A stretch of DNA of 54,744 nucleotides from Ectobacillus panaciterrae DSM 19096 (lineage in GTDB: Bacteria; Bacillota; Bacilli; Bacillales; Bacillaceae_G). The notes under the pieces are model-generated. The model was given only the letters and a program-made list of their open reading frames with translations. It was not told the DNA's origin and did no database searches. The stretch spans positions 1-54,744 of the forward strand of contig NZ_AUMR01000047.1 in NCBI RefSeq assembly GCF_000430785.1, read 5' to 3'. Below are positions 9,337 through 17,245 of this stretch, piece by piece. The first letter of the stretch is position 1. Each line of letters starts with the position of its first letter. A program made the position numbers and the translations under genes.

Positions 9337-10241
9337 CCGAATGTTTCCCCTTTCCGTTTCTGGCGCAGAAATGATGTAAGTTGTATTGGATACACAAGCA
9401 GCACAATAGCTCCCGCTGCGTAAGAGAAAAGAAATTTAAAACCGTGGCTTAAAAGCGCACACTCATAAGCCTTCGCAGTCGACATTCCGAGTGCCTTCAG
9501 CGCAAACGTCATGACAGTTTCATATGTGCCGACTCCCCCTGGCGTAAATTGAAAAACTTGTCCGGCTATCGTCACGCTGTTCACCCATAATGCCTGTAAA
9601 AATGGAATGGTACGTGCGACTCCGAATACCACAAATGCCTCCAGCACCCAACTTCCTGCTGTCAGCAGCAAAATAAAGATGCCTCTCCATCCCCAAACAG
9701 CGGCTCGGAGCTGAGAAATCTGTGCCTTCAGAAATTTCGGTGCGATGCGGTTTAGTAAAAGCAGGCCGGCAGCCGCCATAATAATCGCTGAAACAATAAA
9801 GGCAGCGTTTAATGCAAATTTGCCAAACATCAGAAACAATCCTACTGCACCAAAGCTCCCCAGCACGACGAAATCGAGCACGCGCAGCACAACAACCGAT
9901 TGTGCCGCTTCAGCAAAAGAAATACGCTCCTTTTTCGTAACAACTGCAACCCTTACCGCATCCCCAGCCTTAACAGGTGAGATATGATTTACAAGTAAGC
10001 TGTACAACAAACCGTACAACCCTTCTCTTACAGTAATGCGGTTTCCAAGATAAAGCCGCCATGCGTAAGCACGCAAAATGAAAGCAAATCCATACATGAT
10101 GACAAGCATAATAAATATATGCGGCTTACCGATGAAAAAACGAAGCTCATGCAAGAGCGACGCAGCCTCAAACGTTTGTACCGAGAGAACAATGAAAGTA
10201 AGCAGCAGCAAAACCCCAATAGCTTTAAAGAAGATGCGCAT
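9324..10241 (-). CDS. UPF0104 / lysylphosphatidylglycerol-synthase-TM-like flippase family protein
   Basis: This is a 305-residue membrane protein with about eight helices. Its motifs fit the UPF0104 family, which shares its fold with the flippase domain of MprF: NHISPVKAGDAVRVAVVTKK (about 90) and FTPGGVGTYETVM (about 235). Family members often sit in glycan or lipid clusters and may flip lipid-linked intermediates. The start at 10241 lies inside the end of the epimerase gene (17-bp overlap), so expression is coupled. The specific role is inference. Confidence 0.75.
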   Translation of the reverse strand: MRIFFKAIGVLLLLTFIVLSVQTFEAASLLHELRFFIGKPHIFIMLVIMYGFAFILRAYAWRLYLGNRITVREGLYGLLYSLLVNHISPVKAGDAVRVAVVTKKERISFAEAAQSVVVLRVLDFVVLGSFGAVGLFLMFGKFALNAAFIVSAIIMAAAGLLLLNRIAPKFLKAQISQLRAAVWGWRGIFILLLTAGSWVLEAFVVFGVARTIPFLQALWVNSVTIAGQVFQFTPGGVGTYETVMTFALKALGMSTAKAYECALLSHGFKFLFSYAAGAIVLLVYPIQLTSFLRQKRKGETFGWKK

Positions 10242-11172
10242 ACTCTTTCGCCCACATCACTGTTCGTCTTAACCCCTCTTGAAACGATACATTCGGCTCA
10301 TAGCCAAGCTTTTCTTTTGCTTTTGAAATATCAGCCCACGTAGATGTAACATCTCCCTTGCGGCTTGCTTCATATGTGATGCGCATATCCGGAAAATGCT
10401 GCTGAAGCTCCTGCAGCAGCTCCTTCATTAAAACAGGAGAGCTTGAGCCAAGATTATATACATCGCTATCACGCGACTGCAGCGTAAGCCAAATGCCTTG
10501 TACAATATCATCGATATACGTATAGTCACGCCCGGTTCCTGTACCGTATATCGTGATTTCTTCTCCGTTTTGCAGCTTGCGCAAAAAGCCTCCAATTGCC
10601 ATATCAGGACGCCCCCATGGACCGTACACCGTAAAGAAACGCAAGATATTCAATTGAAACCCGTACATATACTGATACGCATAGCATAGCGATTCAGCCC
10701 CGAACTTGGAAGCGGCATAAGGAGACAATACTTTTCCGTTTGCCATATGCTCCTGAAGCGGCACACCAGCTTGTTCTCCGTATACAGATGATGATGAACC
10801 AAACACAATATGCTTGACTCCTGCTTCCCCGGCACAGGCAAGTACGTTACCCGTCCCTTTTACATTAATATCAAGATAAGAAGCCGGGTCAATAAGCGAT
10901 AATTGGACGCCCGGTAAACCCGCGAGATGGACAACTGCATCCGCTTTCTCTTTAAGCATAATTGCTTCCAGTTTTTCTTTGTCTAAGATATCACATTCAT
11001 AAAATAATACATCATCCCTCTTTAGAACACGTTCTAATTGATTGTGCTTACGCGCTTTTGAGTAATAAGGATGAAAGCTATCCAGGAGCACAACTTGCTG
11101 CCCTTCTTGCAAAAGCCGAAGAGCCAAATGGCTCCCGATGAAGCCGGCTCCTCCTGTAATCATGATTTTCAT
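10225..11172 (-). CDS. NAD-dependent sugar epimerase/dehydratase (UDP-glucuronate 4-epimerase-like)
   Basis: This 315-residue short-chain dehydrogenase fold protein has the NAD-binding GGAGFIGS at 7-14, a Ser-rich GSSSSVYG stretch (125-132) and the catalytic pair Tyr152/Lys156 in PYAASK. The FFTVYGPWGRPDMA segment is typical of UDP-glucuronate 4-epimerases and related UDP-sugar epimerases. It opens the four-gene glycan cluster. The ATG at 11172 has GGAGGG about 8 nt upstream and is chosen over an in-frame codon further upstream. A strong terminator separates it from the iron lipoprotein gene, so the cluster probably has its own weak promoter. Confidence 0.85.
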   Translation of the reverse strand: MKIMITGGAGFIGSHLALRLLQEGQQVVLLDSFHPYYSKARKHNQLERVLKRDDVLFYECDILDKEKLEAIMLKEKADAVVHLAGLPGVQLSLIDPASYLDINVKGTGNVLACAGEAGVKHIVFGSSSSVYGEQAGVPLQEHMANGKVLSPYAASKFGAESLCYAYQYMYGFQLNILRFFTVYGPWGRPDMAIGGFLRKLQNGEEITIYGTGTGRDYTYIDDIVQGIWLTLQSRDSDVYNLGSSSPVLMKELLQELQQHFPDMRITYEASRKGDVTSTWADISKAKEKLGYEPNVSFQEGLRRTVMWAKEYAHLL

Positions 11173-11200
11173 ATATAAATCCCTCCGCAATAACGGTAAC

Positions 11201-11243
11201 AAAAAGAAGAAACCTTGTCCAAAACAAGGTTTGCTTCTTTTTG
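11201..11243 (-). terminator. Intrinsic terminator of the iron-regulated lipoprotein gene
   Basis: AAAAAGAAG-AAACCTTG pairs with CAAGGTTT-GCTTCTTTTT immediately after the stop at 11244. The U-rich side is on both strands. It should isolate the Fur-controlled gene from the glycan cluster downstream. Confidence 0.85.
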
Positions 11244-12428
11244 TTATTTCGCTGTTTGCACGACTTTATTCAATGTTGTTTCAAGCTCTGCCATCGCTTT
11301 ATCTGCTTTCGCTTTATCTTTTGCTTTCGCTGCATCAATATATGCTTGTGCAGTTGCAGTTAAGTTCGTTACCGATTGATCGCCAAGCAACGCTTTTAAA
11401 TCTTTTTCGATCACGTTGATAAACAATGCGCCCTCAAGGCCTGTGATGACACCTTTATCTTGACCGAAGTTTTCTTTGCTCTCCTTATATTCGTCAAGCG
11501 CTACTTTTGCAAGACCGCGCACGAATGCTTTGTTTACTGCTTGTGCATCCAATGTTTTCGCATCTGTTTGCAAGTCGAATTGTTTTAAGATCAAATCAGC
11601 TTCTTCGCTCGCATGCTTTTTCACGTAAGGATATACTGCTTGATAGAATGCCCATCCTTCAGCTTGTTCTACTTTTGCTTCTTTTTCATCTTTCTTAGCG
11701 GCTTCTGCTACTTTTGCTGCATAGCCGTTTGGAATATCCCCTGTTGCAAGGTAGAAAGTTTTCATCAATGTTTTGTCCACTACTTGTTTGCCGAGAGCGA
11801 AGGAAAGCTTATCTCCTTTTTCAATCGCAGCTTTCATTTCACTGAAGCCGGAAGCAATCGTATCCTTCATTTTTGTGCCGTTTGCAGTATCACGCTTTTC
11901 AACTGTAGTTTCAAGGGCTTTATAAAAACTCATTGCTTCTTCGTATTCTTTTTGCGCTGCACCCTTCTTATCCCAGTTTTTATCAGCTTCAGTGAAGTCA
12001 TGACGCATTGTTTGGAAGAATTCTTTTTGCATTAATTTATCGAAAAGCTGCCTTACAACCATCGGCTCCATTTGCTTATTTTTGCCCGCTTCTAGTGCTG
12101 CGACGATTGTCTGGTCAATTTGTTCGGTGAATTCGCCATCACGGCCTTGCACAAGTGCTTGTAATTTTTCTTTATATAATGTCGTTACTTTATCAAAGTC
12201 TACCGGCTGTCCTTGCTTTGCTTTGTCAAGCTCTGCAACTCCGTCCTTATAAGCTTGGACGACCTCTGATGGTGCCAGTTCTGCTTCTTTCTTTTCTGTT
12301 TTATCTTTCGCTTCTGTTTGTGAAGTTTTCTTAGTCTCTGTGTTCTTTGAAGCCTCTTCTTTTGCACAACCTGCAAATAGAAGCGATGCAATTGCTGCTG
12401 CGGATAATACTTTCCATTTCACTGACAT
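11244..12428 (-). CDS. Fur-regulated lipoprotein with repeated helical iron-uptake-type domains
   Basis: The 394-residue protein starts with a lipoprotein signal (lipobox LFAGC, Cys21), then a Lys/Glu/Thr-rich linker, then two similar all-helical regions (about 60-215 and 215-385). A segment such as EAMSFYKALE is echoed by EGWAFYQAVYP in the second half and by FATYEALSP in the secreted protein at 6301-7050. It is therefore probably a surface iron-binding partner of an FTR1-type system. A near-perfect Fur box lies upstream. The ATG at 12428 has GGAGG 9 nt upstream. The role is inferred from homologous context. Confidence 0.72.
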   Translation of the reverse strand: MSVKWKVLSAAAIASLLFAGCAKEEASKNTETKKTSQTEAKDKTEKKEAELAPSEVVQAYKDGVAELDKAKQGQPVDFDKVTTLYKEKLQALVQGRDGEFTEQIDQTIVAALEAGKNKQMEPMVVRQLFDKLMQKEFFQTMRHDFTEADKNWDKKGAAQKEYEEAMSFYKALETTVEKRDTANGTKMKDTIASGFSEMKAAIEKGDKLSFALGKQVVDKTLMKTFYLATGDIPNGYAAKVAEAAKKDEKEAKVEQAEGWAFYQAVYPYVKKHASEEADLILKQFDLQTDAKTLDAQAVNKAFVRGLAKVALDEYKESKENFGQDKGVITGLEGALFINVIEKDLKALLGDQSVTNLTATAQAYIDAAKAKDKAKADKAMAELETTLNKVVQTAK

Positions 12429-12453
12429 GTCTCGTTTCCTCCCGAACCCCAAA

Positions 12454-12468
12454 TGATAATGATTTTCA
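12454..12468 (-). promoter_or_regulatory. Fur box upstream of the lipoprotein gene
   Basis: TGATAATGATTTTCA matches the 7-1-7 Fur consensus with one mismatch. A weaker half-site (ACGATTATCA) follows at about 12495-12504. The position, 26-40 bp upstream of the ATG, overlaps the expected promoter. Confidence 0.82.
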
Positions 12469-12504
12469 TTTTAATTACTTTCATTATAAAAGAGAACGAT
12501 TATC

Positions 12505-12878
12505 AGTGTCAATGAAATTTTCGAAAACATTGTAATATTTTGCAGAAACGCAAGGAATGGATATACAAGTACGAGGCAGTAAGAAAAACCGAGCAAAAAC
12601 CGCCCGATCCTTTTTAGATGGGCATAGTGCGCCTGCCGAGTATAGTAACGGTCAGAGCCTTCCAGATGCTCTCCCCTGTGTCCTTTTACTCAGCATATAG
12701 GTTTGATATACTGCGAACAATCGCAACCAGAAAAAAGAAATAGAGAGCATTGACTCGGAATTTTATACTTTCTTACTTTATAAAAAAAGCGTATGCTCTA
12801 TAAGTTTGAAGACTTCATCAAAGTTTCTCTCTGACTTTATAAGCAGGGGGGACAGCTCCTTTTTTAAAAAGAGCGCAA
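12505..12878. other. Intergenic region without a gene (trxA to lipoprotein)
   Basis: No credible reading frame was found. It holds one copy of the recurrent motif CGGAATTTTATACTTTCTTA (12756-12775) next to an A7/T7 tract, and several short imperfect repeats. It probably carries the 3' trailer of trxA and the promoter of the lipoprotein gene. Confidence 0.6.
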
Positions 12879-12918
12879 AATAAATAGCCCGGTGTTTATA
12901 CACCGGACCATTTATTAG
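12879..12918 (-). terminator. Probable terminator of trxA
   Basis: CCGGTG/CACCGG (12889-12894 and 12901-12906) with a TTTATA loop is extended by TAAAT/ATTTA pairing and overlaps the trxA stop. The U-run after the stem (TATTTATTTT) is interrupted. Confidence 0.6.
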
Positions 12919-13229
12919 AAATGCTTGGATACTAGCTCAGCTAAAGCTTCTTTTGGCTGGAAGCCTAATGTTTTATCTACCACTTGGCCGTCTTTCATTA
13001 CGAATAAGGACGGGATGCTCATTACTTCGAATTTAGCAGCTGTTTCTTGGTTCTCATCTACATCCACTTTAACAACCTTTACTTTGCCGCCCATTTCTGT
13101 CTCCAACTCTTCTAAAACCGGAGCAATCATTTTGCAAGGTCCGCACCAAGGCGCCCAGAAATCTACTAATACAACACCGCTTTCTGTTTCAGCAGTAAAT
13201 GTTTGGTCAGTTGCGTTTACAATAGCCAT
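12915..13229 (-). CDS. trxA: Thioredoxin
   Basis: The 104-residue protein is a classic thioredoxin with the redox motif FWAPWCGPCKM (Cys29 and Cys32), the cis-Pro loop MSIPSL, and a C-terminal GFQPKEAL segment. It reduces protein disulfides in the cytosol. AAGGAGG precedes the ATG at 13229. Downstream of etfA and upstream of uvrC is its usual place in Bacillus, but both neighbours have been separated from it here, by a repeat array on one side and the iron/glycan block on the other. Confidence 0.97.
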   Translation of the reverse strand: MAIVNATDQTFTAETESGVVLVDFWAPWCGPCKMIAPVLEELETEMGGKVKVVKVDVDENQETAAKFEVMSIPSLFVMKDGQVVDKTLGFQPKEALAELVSKHF

Positions 13230-13355
13230 TTTTCTTCCTCCTTATAATGTAAATCTACGAAGAGTATAACACTCTCTCCCGGCTGTGGCGAATATTATGT
13301 ACTGTCATCATGTTCTAATCGTCCGAAGCAAAGCCGTAAAATCACAACCTAAACA

Positions 13356-13786
13356 GACGCTAGCAACCCGGTTGGTTCAACTAACATTCGTGGAGTAAAG
13401 CGTTCCACGAATGAAGTTTCACCTTACCGCGTTTTAACCGTCCGTAACTGGGATGTATCTTCAAGATGCACAACGGACGCTAGCAACCCGGTTGGCTCAA
13501 CTAACATTCGTGGAGTAAAGCGTTCCACGAATGAAGTTTCACCTTACCGCGTTTTAACCGTCCGTAACTGGGATGTATCTTCAAGATGCACAACGGACGC
13601 TAGCAACCCGGTTGGCTCAACTAACATTCGTGGAGTAAAGCGTTCCACGAATGAAGTTTCACCTTACCGCGTTTTAACCGTCCGTAACTGGGATGTATCT
13701 TCAAGATGCACAACGGACGCTAGCAACCCGGTTGGCTCAACTAACATTCGTGGAGTAAAGCGTTCCACGAATGAAGTTTCACCTTA
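13356..13786. repeat. Tandem array of a 120-bp unit, 3.6 copies
   Basis: Unit starts fall at 13356, 13476, 13596 and 13716, and the last copy stops at 13786. Copies are identical apart from about two bases in the first one (GGTTGGTTCAAC versus GGTTGGCTCAAC, and CAGACGC versus CGGACGC), so the amplification is recent. Each unit contains a 9-bp hairpin (ATTCGTGGA / TCCACGAAT), a CGTCCGT/ACGGACG pair and a small ATCTT/AAGAT hairpin. Although 120 is divisible by three, no frame stays open. There are no unique spacers, so it is not a CRISPR. It fills most of the trxA-etfA gap. Confidence 0.95.
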
Positions 13787-13822
13787 TGTATTGTACCAAA
13801 TTGAGTGCTTCTTATACGAGAC

Positions 13823-13853
13823 GAAAGCGAGAAGCAGGAGACTTCTCGCTTTC
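13823..13853. terminator. Hairpin between the repeat array and etfA
   Basis: GAAAGCGAGAAG (13823-13834) pairs perfectly with CTTCTCGCTTTC (13842-13853) over a 7-nt loop. It lies 47 bp after the etfA stop. The U-tract is poor on both strands, so efficiency is uncertain. Confidence 0.6.
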
Positions 13854-13899
13854 TTATATGTTTAGGGGGAACCTACAGAAACTTCACTTGCTCTTTAGA

Positions 13900-14877
13900 T
13901 CAAGAATGTACCTTCAGCTTCTTAAATTCTTCAGTTAAAAGAGGCACTACTTCAAATAAGTCGCCTACAATGCCGTAGTCAGCTACTTTGAAGATGTTAG
14001 CTTCTGGGTCTTTGTTAATTGCAACGATTACCTTAGAGTTGGACATACCTGCCAAGTGCTGGATTGCGCCGGAGATACCGCACGCAATGTAAAGGTCTGG
14101 CGTTACAACCTTACCGGTTTGCCCGATTTGCAAGGAGTAATCGCAATACTCAGCGTCACATGCACCGCGGGATGCACCTACTGCCGCGCCAAGGACATTC
14201 GCAAGCTCTTGCAGCGGCTTGAAGCCTTCTGCGCTCTTCACGCCGCGTCCGCCTGCGATAATCACTTTCGCTTCAGAAAGGTCTACGCCTTCTGCAGCCT
14301 TGCGTACTACGTCTTTAATGATTGTGCGCAAGTCTTTAATATTAACCGCTAAGGATGTTACTTCTCCTGTACGGGATGTGTCTTGCTCTAACGGCGGAAT
14401 GTTGTTTGGACGGATTGTCGCAAAGATGATGCCGTCCGTCACAATTTTCTTCTCAAACGCTTTTCCGGAGTAGATCGGACGAGTGAACACTGCGTTTCCG
14501 CCTGCTATTTCTAAAGCTGTCACGTCAGAAACAAGTCCTGCATCAAGCTTAGCCGCAAGCTTTGGAGAAAGGTCTTTTCCAAGAACTGTATGACCGAACA
14601 CGATACCTTCCGGCTGTTCAGCGTCTACCGCTGCCAAAACAGCTTGTGCATAGCCGTCAGATGTATAAGATTTTAATTTAGCGTCTTCTACTGTTACAAC
14701 GCGGTCTGCGCCGTAAGCAATTAAATCATTTGCTAAAGAAGAAACCGTTTCACCAATAAGAAGACCTACTACCTCGCCGCCTTCTGAAATTGTTTTTGCT
14801 GCTGCTATCGCTTCAAAAGATACGTTTCTTAAAGAACCGTCACGCACTTCACCCATTACTAATACTTTACGAGCCAT
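13900..14877 (-). CDS. etfA: Electron transfer flavoprotein alpha subunit
   Basis: EtfA (325 aa) forms with EtfB the FAD-containing carrier that takes electrons from acyl-CoA dehydrogenases. The C-terminal FAD domain is clear: GGRGVKS (about 208), the LGAAVGASRGACD loop (about 230), QIGQTGKVV and CGISGAIQHLAGM (about 265-285). It is the last gene of the fadR-fadB-etfB-etfA run and 30 bp from etfB, so it is cotranscribed and likely controlled by FadR. Confidence 0.97.
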   Translation of the reverse strand: MARKVLVMGEVRDGSLRNVSFEAIAAAKTISEGGEVVGLLIGETVSSLANDLIAYGADRVVTVEDAKLKSYTSDGYAQAVLAAVDAEQPEGIVFGHTVLGKDLSPKLAAKLDAGLVSDVTALEIAGGNAVFTRPIYSGKAFEKKIVTDGIIFATIRPNNIPPLEQDTSRTGEVTSLAVNIKDLRTIIKDVVRKAAEGVDLSEAKVIIAGGRGVKSAEGFKPLQELANVLGAAVGASRGACDAEYCDYSLQIGQTGKVVTPDLYIACGISGAIQHLAGMSNSKVIVAINKDPEANIFKVADYGIVGDLFEVVPLLTEEFKKLKVHS

Positions 14878-14907
14878 CTGTTTCCCCTCCGATTTCTGCT
14901 GTTTGAA

Positions 14908-15681
14908 TTAGATTACTTTCGCTTCCGTATGCAATAATGAAACAAGCTCTTTCACTTGGTCCTGAAGCTCGCCTTGCAGCACTTTGCCTGCGTCCTTCTT
15001 AGGAGGAAGATAAATTTCGATTGTTTTCGTCTTCGCTTCTACGTCATCTTCTTCTAAATCAAGATCGTCAAGCTCCACTTCATCAAGAGGCTTCTTCTTC
15101 GCCTTCATAATACCAGGTAAAGACGGATAGCGCGGCTCATTTAAGCCTTGCTGCGCTGTTACTAAAAGAGGCAATGTAGTTTCGATGATTTCTGTGTCAC
15201 CTTCTACGTCGCGCTCAACCGTTACATTTTTGCCATTGATTGCAAGCTTTGTAATTGTTGTTACGTAAGGAATGCCAAGCGCTTCGGCAACGCGGGGACC
15301 TACTTGACCGGAACCGCCGTCAATTGCCACATTGCCGCCTAGAATCAAGTCAGCATCCTTATCTTTTAAGTACTCTGCCAAAATTTTAGCAGTTGTATAT
15401 TGGTCGCCGTTTTCCACATCATCTTCTACATTAAGCAAAACAGCTTTATCGCAGCCCATCGCAAGTGCAGTGCGAAGCTCTTTTTCAGCATCCCCGCCGC
15501 CTACTGTAATGACTGTCACTTCACCGCCGTTAGCGTCTCTTACTTGAATTGCTTCTTCAATTGCATATTCATCGTAAGGGTTGATAATGAATTCAGCTTC
15601 ACCGTCATAAATTGCTCCATTTTTGATCACAATTTTTTCTTCTGTGTCGAATGTTCTTTTCATTAGTACGTAGATGTTCAT
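14908..15681 (-). CDS. etfB: Electron transfer flavoprotein beta subunit
   Basis: This 257-residue protein is the AMP-binding partner of EtfA. Visible features are the N-terminal Rossmann-like region with NPYDEYAIEEA (about 35), TVGGGDAEK (about 60), the GGNVAIDGGSGQVGPRVAE loop (about 118) and the LPLLVTAQQGLNEPRYPS segment (about 170), which includes the recognition loop. An Asp/Glu-rich stretch DELDDLDLEEDD-like precedes the C-terminus. GGAGG precedes the ATG. It lies between fadB and etfA in the usual Bacillus order. Confidence 0.97.
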   Translation of the reverse strand: MNIYVLMKRTFDTEEKIVIKNGAIYDGEAEFIINPYDEYAIEEAIQVRDANGGEVTVITVGGGDAEKELRTALAMGCDKAVLLNVEDDVENGDQYTTAKILAEYLKDKDADLILGGNVAIDGGSGQVGPRVAEALGIPYVTTITKLAINGKNVTVERDVEGDTEIIETTLPLLVTAQQGLNEPRYPSLPGIMKAKKKPLDEVELDDLDLEEDDVEAKTKTIEIYLPPKKDAGKVLQGELQDQVKELVSLLHTEAKVI

Positions 15682-15760
15682 TGTATTCCCTCCTAAAGTT
15701 CAGAAACATTAACTCGATTTTGATTTTTCAGTCTTTTAAACTTAAAAAAATATTAGGGAA

Positions 15761-16534
15761 TTACTTGCCGCTAAACACGGGCTTGCGCTTCTCTAAAAAG
15801 GCAGCCACACCTTCTCTGCCGTCTTCCGTTATGAATACTTCTCCAAACAACTGCGCTTCGCGCTGTACACCCTCATAGTATTCGGATGTTTTTGATGTTT
15901 GTAGAAGCTCCAGCACGGCGCGGGCTGAAGCCGGGCTCTTAGAAGCCATTTTCTTCGCCAGCTTCAGCGCTTCTTCGAAAAGGCTTTCTTCTGGATAAGC
16001 ATGATTTGCAAGTCCCCACTTAACAGCTTCAGTGCCTATAATCGGATCTCCTGTAAGCATCATTTCCAACGCCTTCGCTTTGCCTACATAACGCGGCAGA
16101 CGCTGTGTTCCGGCAAAGCCAGGAATGAGGCCAAGATTTAATTCAGGCAAGCCAATTTTGGCATTCTCCCCGACAATTCGCATATGGCATGACATCGCGA
16201 ACTCAAGTCCCCCGCCTAATGCCGCACCGTGAATGGCTGCGATAACCGGCTTCGAAAACTTTTCTACGCGCTCAAATACGATTTGTCCTTGCTGCGCCAG
16301 CTCGGCAGCCTGCTTTGCATTTTCAATGGCAGTAAATTCACGAATATCCGCCCCCGCAGAGAAGAAGCGTCCTTCGCCATGCACAAGCACAACGCGTACG
16401 CTGTCGTCCTTCTCTACTTGGTCAAGAACCTTGGCAATTTCCTTAATCACTTGAGAAGACATCGCATTTGCCGGCTGGTGGTTAATCTTCACAACCGCTA
16501 CCTGTTCCTCGACTGTTACTGATAGGAAATTCAT
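15761..16534 (-). CDS. fadB: Enoyl-CoA hydratase/isomerase family protein (fatty acid beta-oxidation)
   Basis: The 257-residue crotonase-fold protein corresponds to B. subtilis FadB (YsiB). It should hydrate 2-enoyl-CoA. The oxyanion-hole motifs [11 protein letters not shown] (about 58) and [16 protein letters not shown] (about 105-120) are intact, and [14 protein letters not shown] (about 140) is the conserved region that contributes catalytic Glu/Gly in the family. It follows fadR with a 15-bp gap and so shares its promoter and operator. Confidence 0.93.
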   Translation of the reverse strand: MNFLSVTVEEQVAVVKINHQPANAMSSQVIKEIAKVLDQVEKDDSVRVVLVHGEGRFFSAGADIREFTAIENAKQAAELAQQGQIVFERVEKFSKPVIAAIHGAALGGGLEFAMSCHMRIVGENAKIGLPELNLGLIPGFAGTQRLPRYVGKAKALEMMLTGDPIIGTEAVKWGLANHAYPEESLFEEALKLAKKMASKSPASARAVLELLQTSKTSEYYEGVQREAQLFGEVFITEDGREGVAAFLEKRKPVFSGK

Positions 16535-16549
16535 TCATAATCCTCCCCT

Positions 16550-17137
16550 TTATTCGCTATATTCCCAAGCCCCTACTAATAGCTCGTGAACTGTCTTTGA
16601 CAGTTCTACCAAATCATACTTATGATCGCTCATCACCCAGTTGGTTACGACTTCATCAATTGCCCCAAATACCATTTGACGTGCCACGCGGATATTTAGA
16701 TCGCTTCGGAATTCTTTCTGTTCAACCCCCGCTTGCAAAACTTCATCTATAATTCGCAAGTACGCCTTAAGTACTTCGTTGATTTTAAAACGAAGCGCTT
16801 TGTTGGACTGACGAAGCTCTAATTGCGTTACAATCGCAAGATGACGATCCTCGGAAAGCCACATGAAATGCGTTTCAACCAACACTAATAATTTCTCTAC
16901 AGCGCTTTCAATTCCTGCCGTTTTTAGTCGAATTCTCTCGACAAAATCCCCCATCTTCTCCTGAAAAAGGGATATTAGAATATCTTCCTTATTTTTGAAG
17001 TATAAATAAATGGTACCGTCCGCAACGCCTGCTTGCCTCGCAATTTTGGAAACCTGCGCCTGATGATATCCATTTTCGGCGATGATAATTACCGCCGCAT
17101 CAATAATCTGATTGTATTTTGGTTTATGTTTTTTCAC
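16550..17137 (-). CDS. fadR: TetR-family fatty acid degradation regulator
   Basis: FadR (195 aa) represses beta-oxidation genes and lets go on binding long-chain acyl-CoA (known for the B. subtilis protein). The N-terminal helix-turn-helix region (residues 5-50: QVSKIARQAGVADGTIYLYF) is nearly identical to that family. The GTG at 17137 is the start: AAGGGGAC lies 8 nt upstream, the product then begins VKKHKPKY as in homologues, and longer in-frame versions would run through the operator. The gene is autoregulated through the operator at 17161-17178. Confidence 0.93.
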   Translation of the reverse strand: MKKHKPKYNQIIDAAVIIIAENGYHQAQVSKIARQAGVADGTIYLYFKNKEDILISLFQEKMGDFVERIRLKTAGIESAVEKLLVLVETHFMWLSEDRHLAIVTQLELRQSNKALRFKINEVLKAYLRIIDEVLQAGVEQKEFRSDLNIRVARQMVFGAIDEVVTNWVMSDHKYDLVELSKTVHELLVGAWEYSE

Positions 17138-17160
17138 TTTCAATGTCCCCTTCAAAAAGA

Positions 17161-17178
17161 TGAATGAATCATCATTCA
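17161..17178 (-). promoter_or_regulatory. FadR operator
   Basis: TGAATGAATCATCATTCA is a 7-4-7 palindrome (TGAATGA/TCATTCA), matching the Bacillus FadR box. It sits just after the -10 box at the expected transcription start, an ideal position for repression of fadR-fadB-etfBA. Confidence 0.88.
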
Positions 17179-17185
17179 TAACCCC

Positions 17186-17214
17186 ATAATACTGACAATT
17201 TAAAATATTGTCAA
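17186..17214 (-). promoter_or_regulatory. SigA promoter of fadR-fadB-etfB-etfA
   Basis: TTGACA (17209-17214) and TATTAT (17186-17191) with a 17-bp spacer lie on the minus strand, immediately upstream of the FadR operator. Confidence 0.82.
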
Positions 17215-17245
17215 CAAGATATCCACAAAAAAGAAAGGGCTCTCT

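Noticed and set aside
13356-13786. CRISPR array
   Set aside because: The 120-bp units are directly adjacent and identical along their whole length, with no variable spacers, so this is a plain tandem repeat.
17138-17179. Longer form of fadR starting at 17179
   Set aside because: It would begin inside the FadR operator at the transcription start. The GTG at 17137 has the ribosome site and matches homologues.
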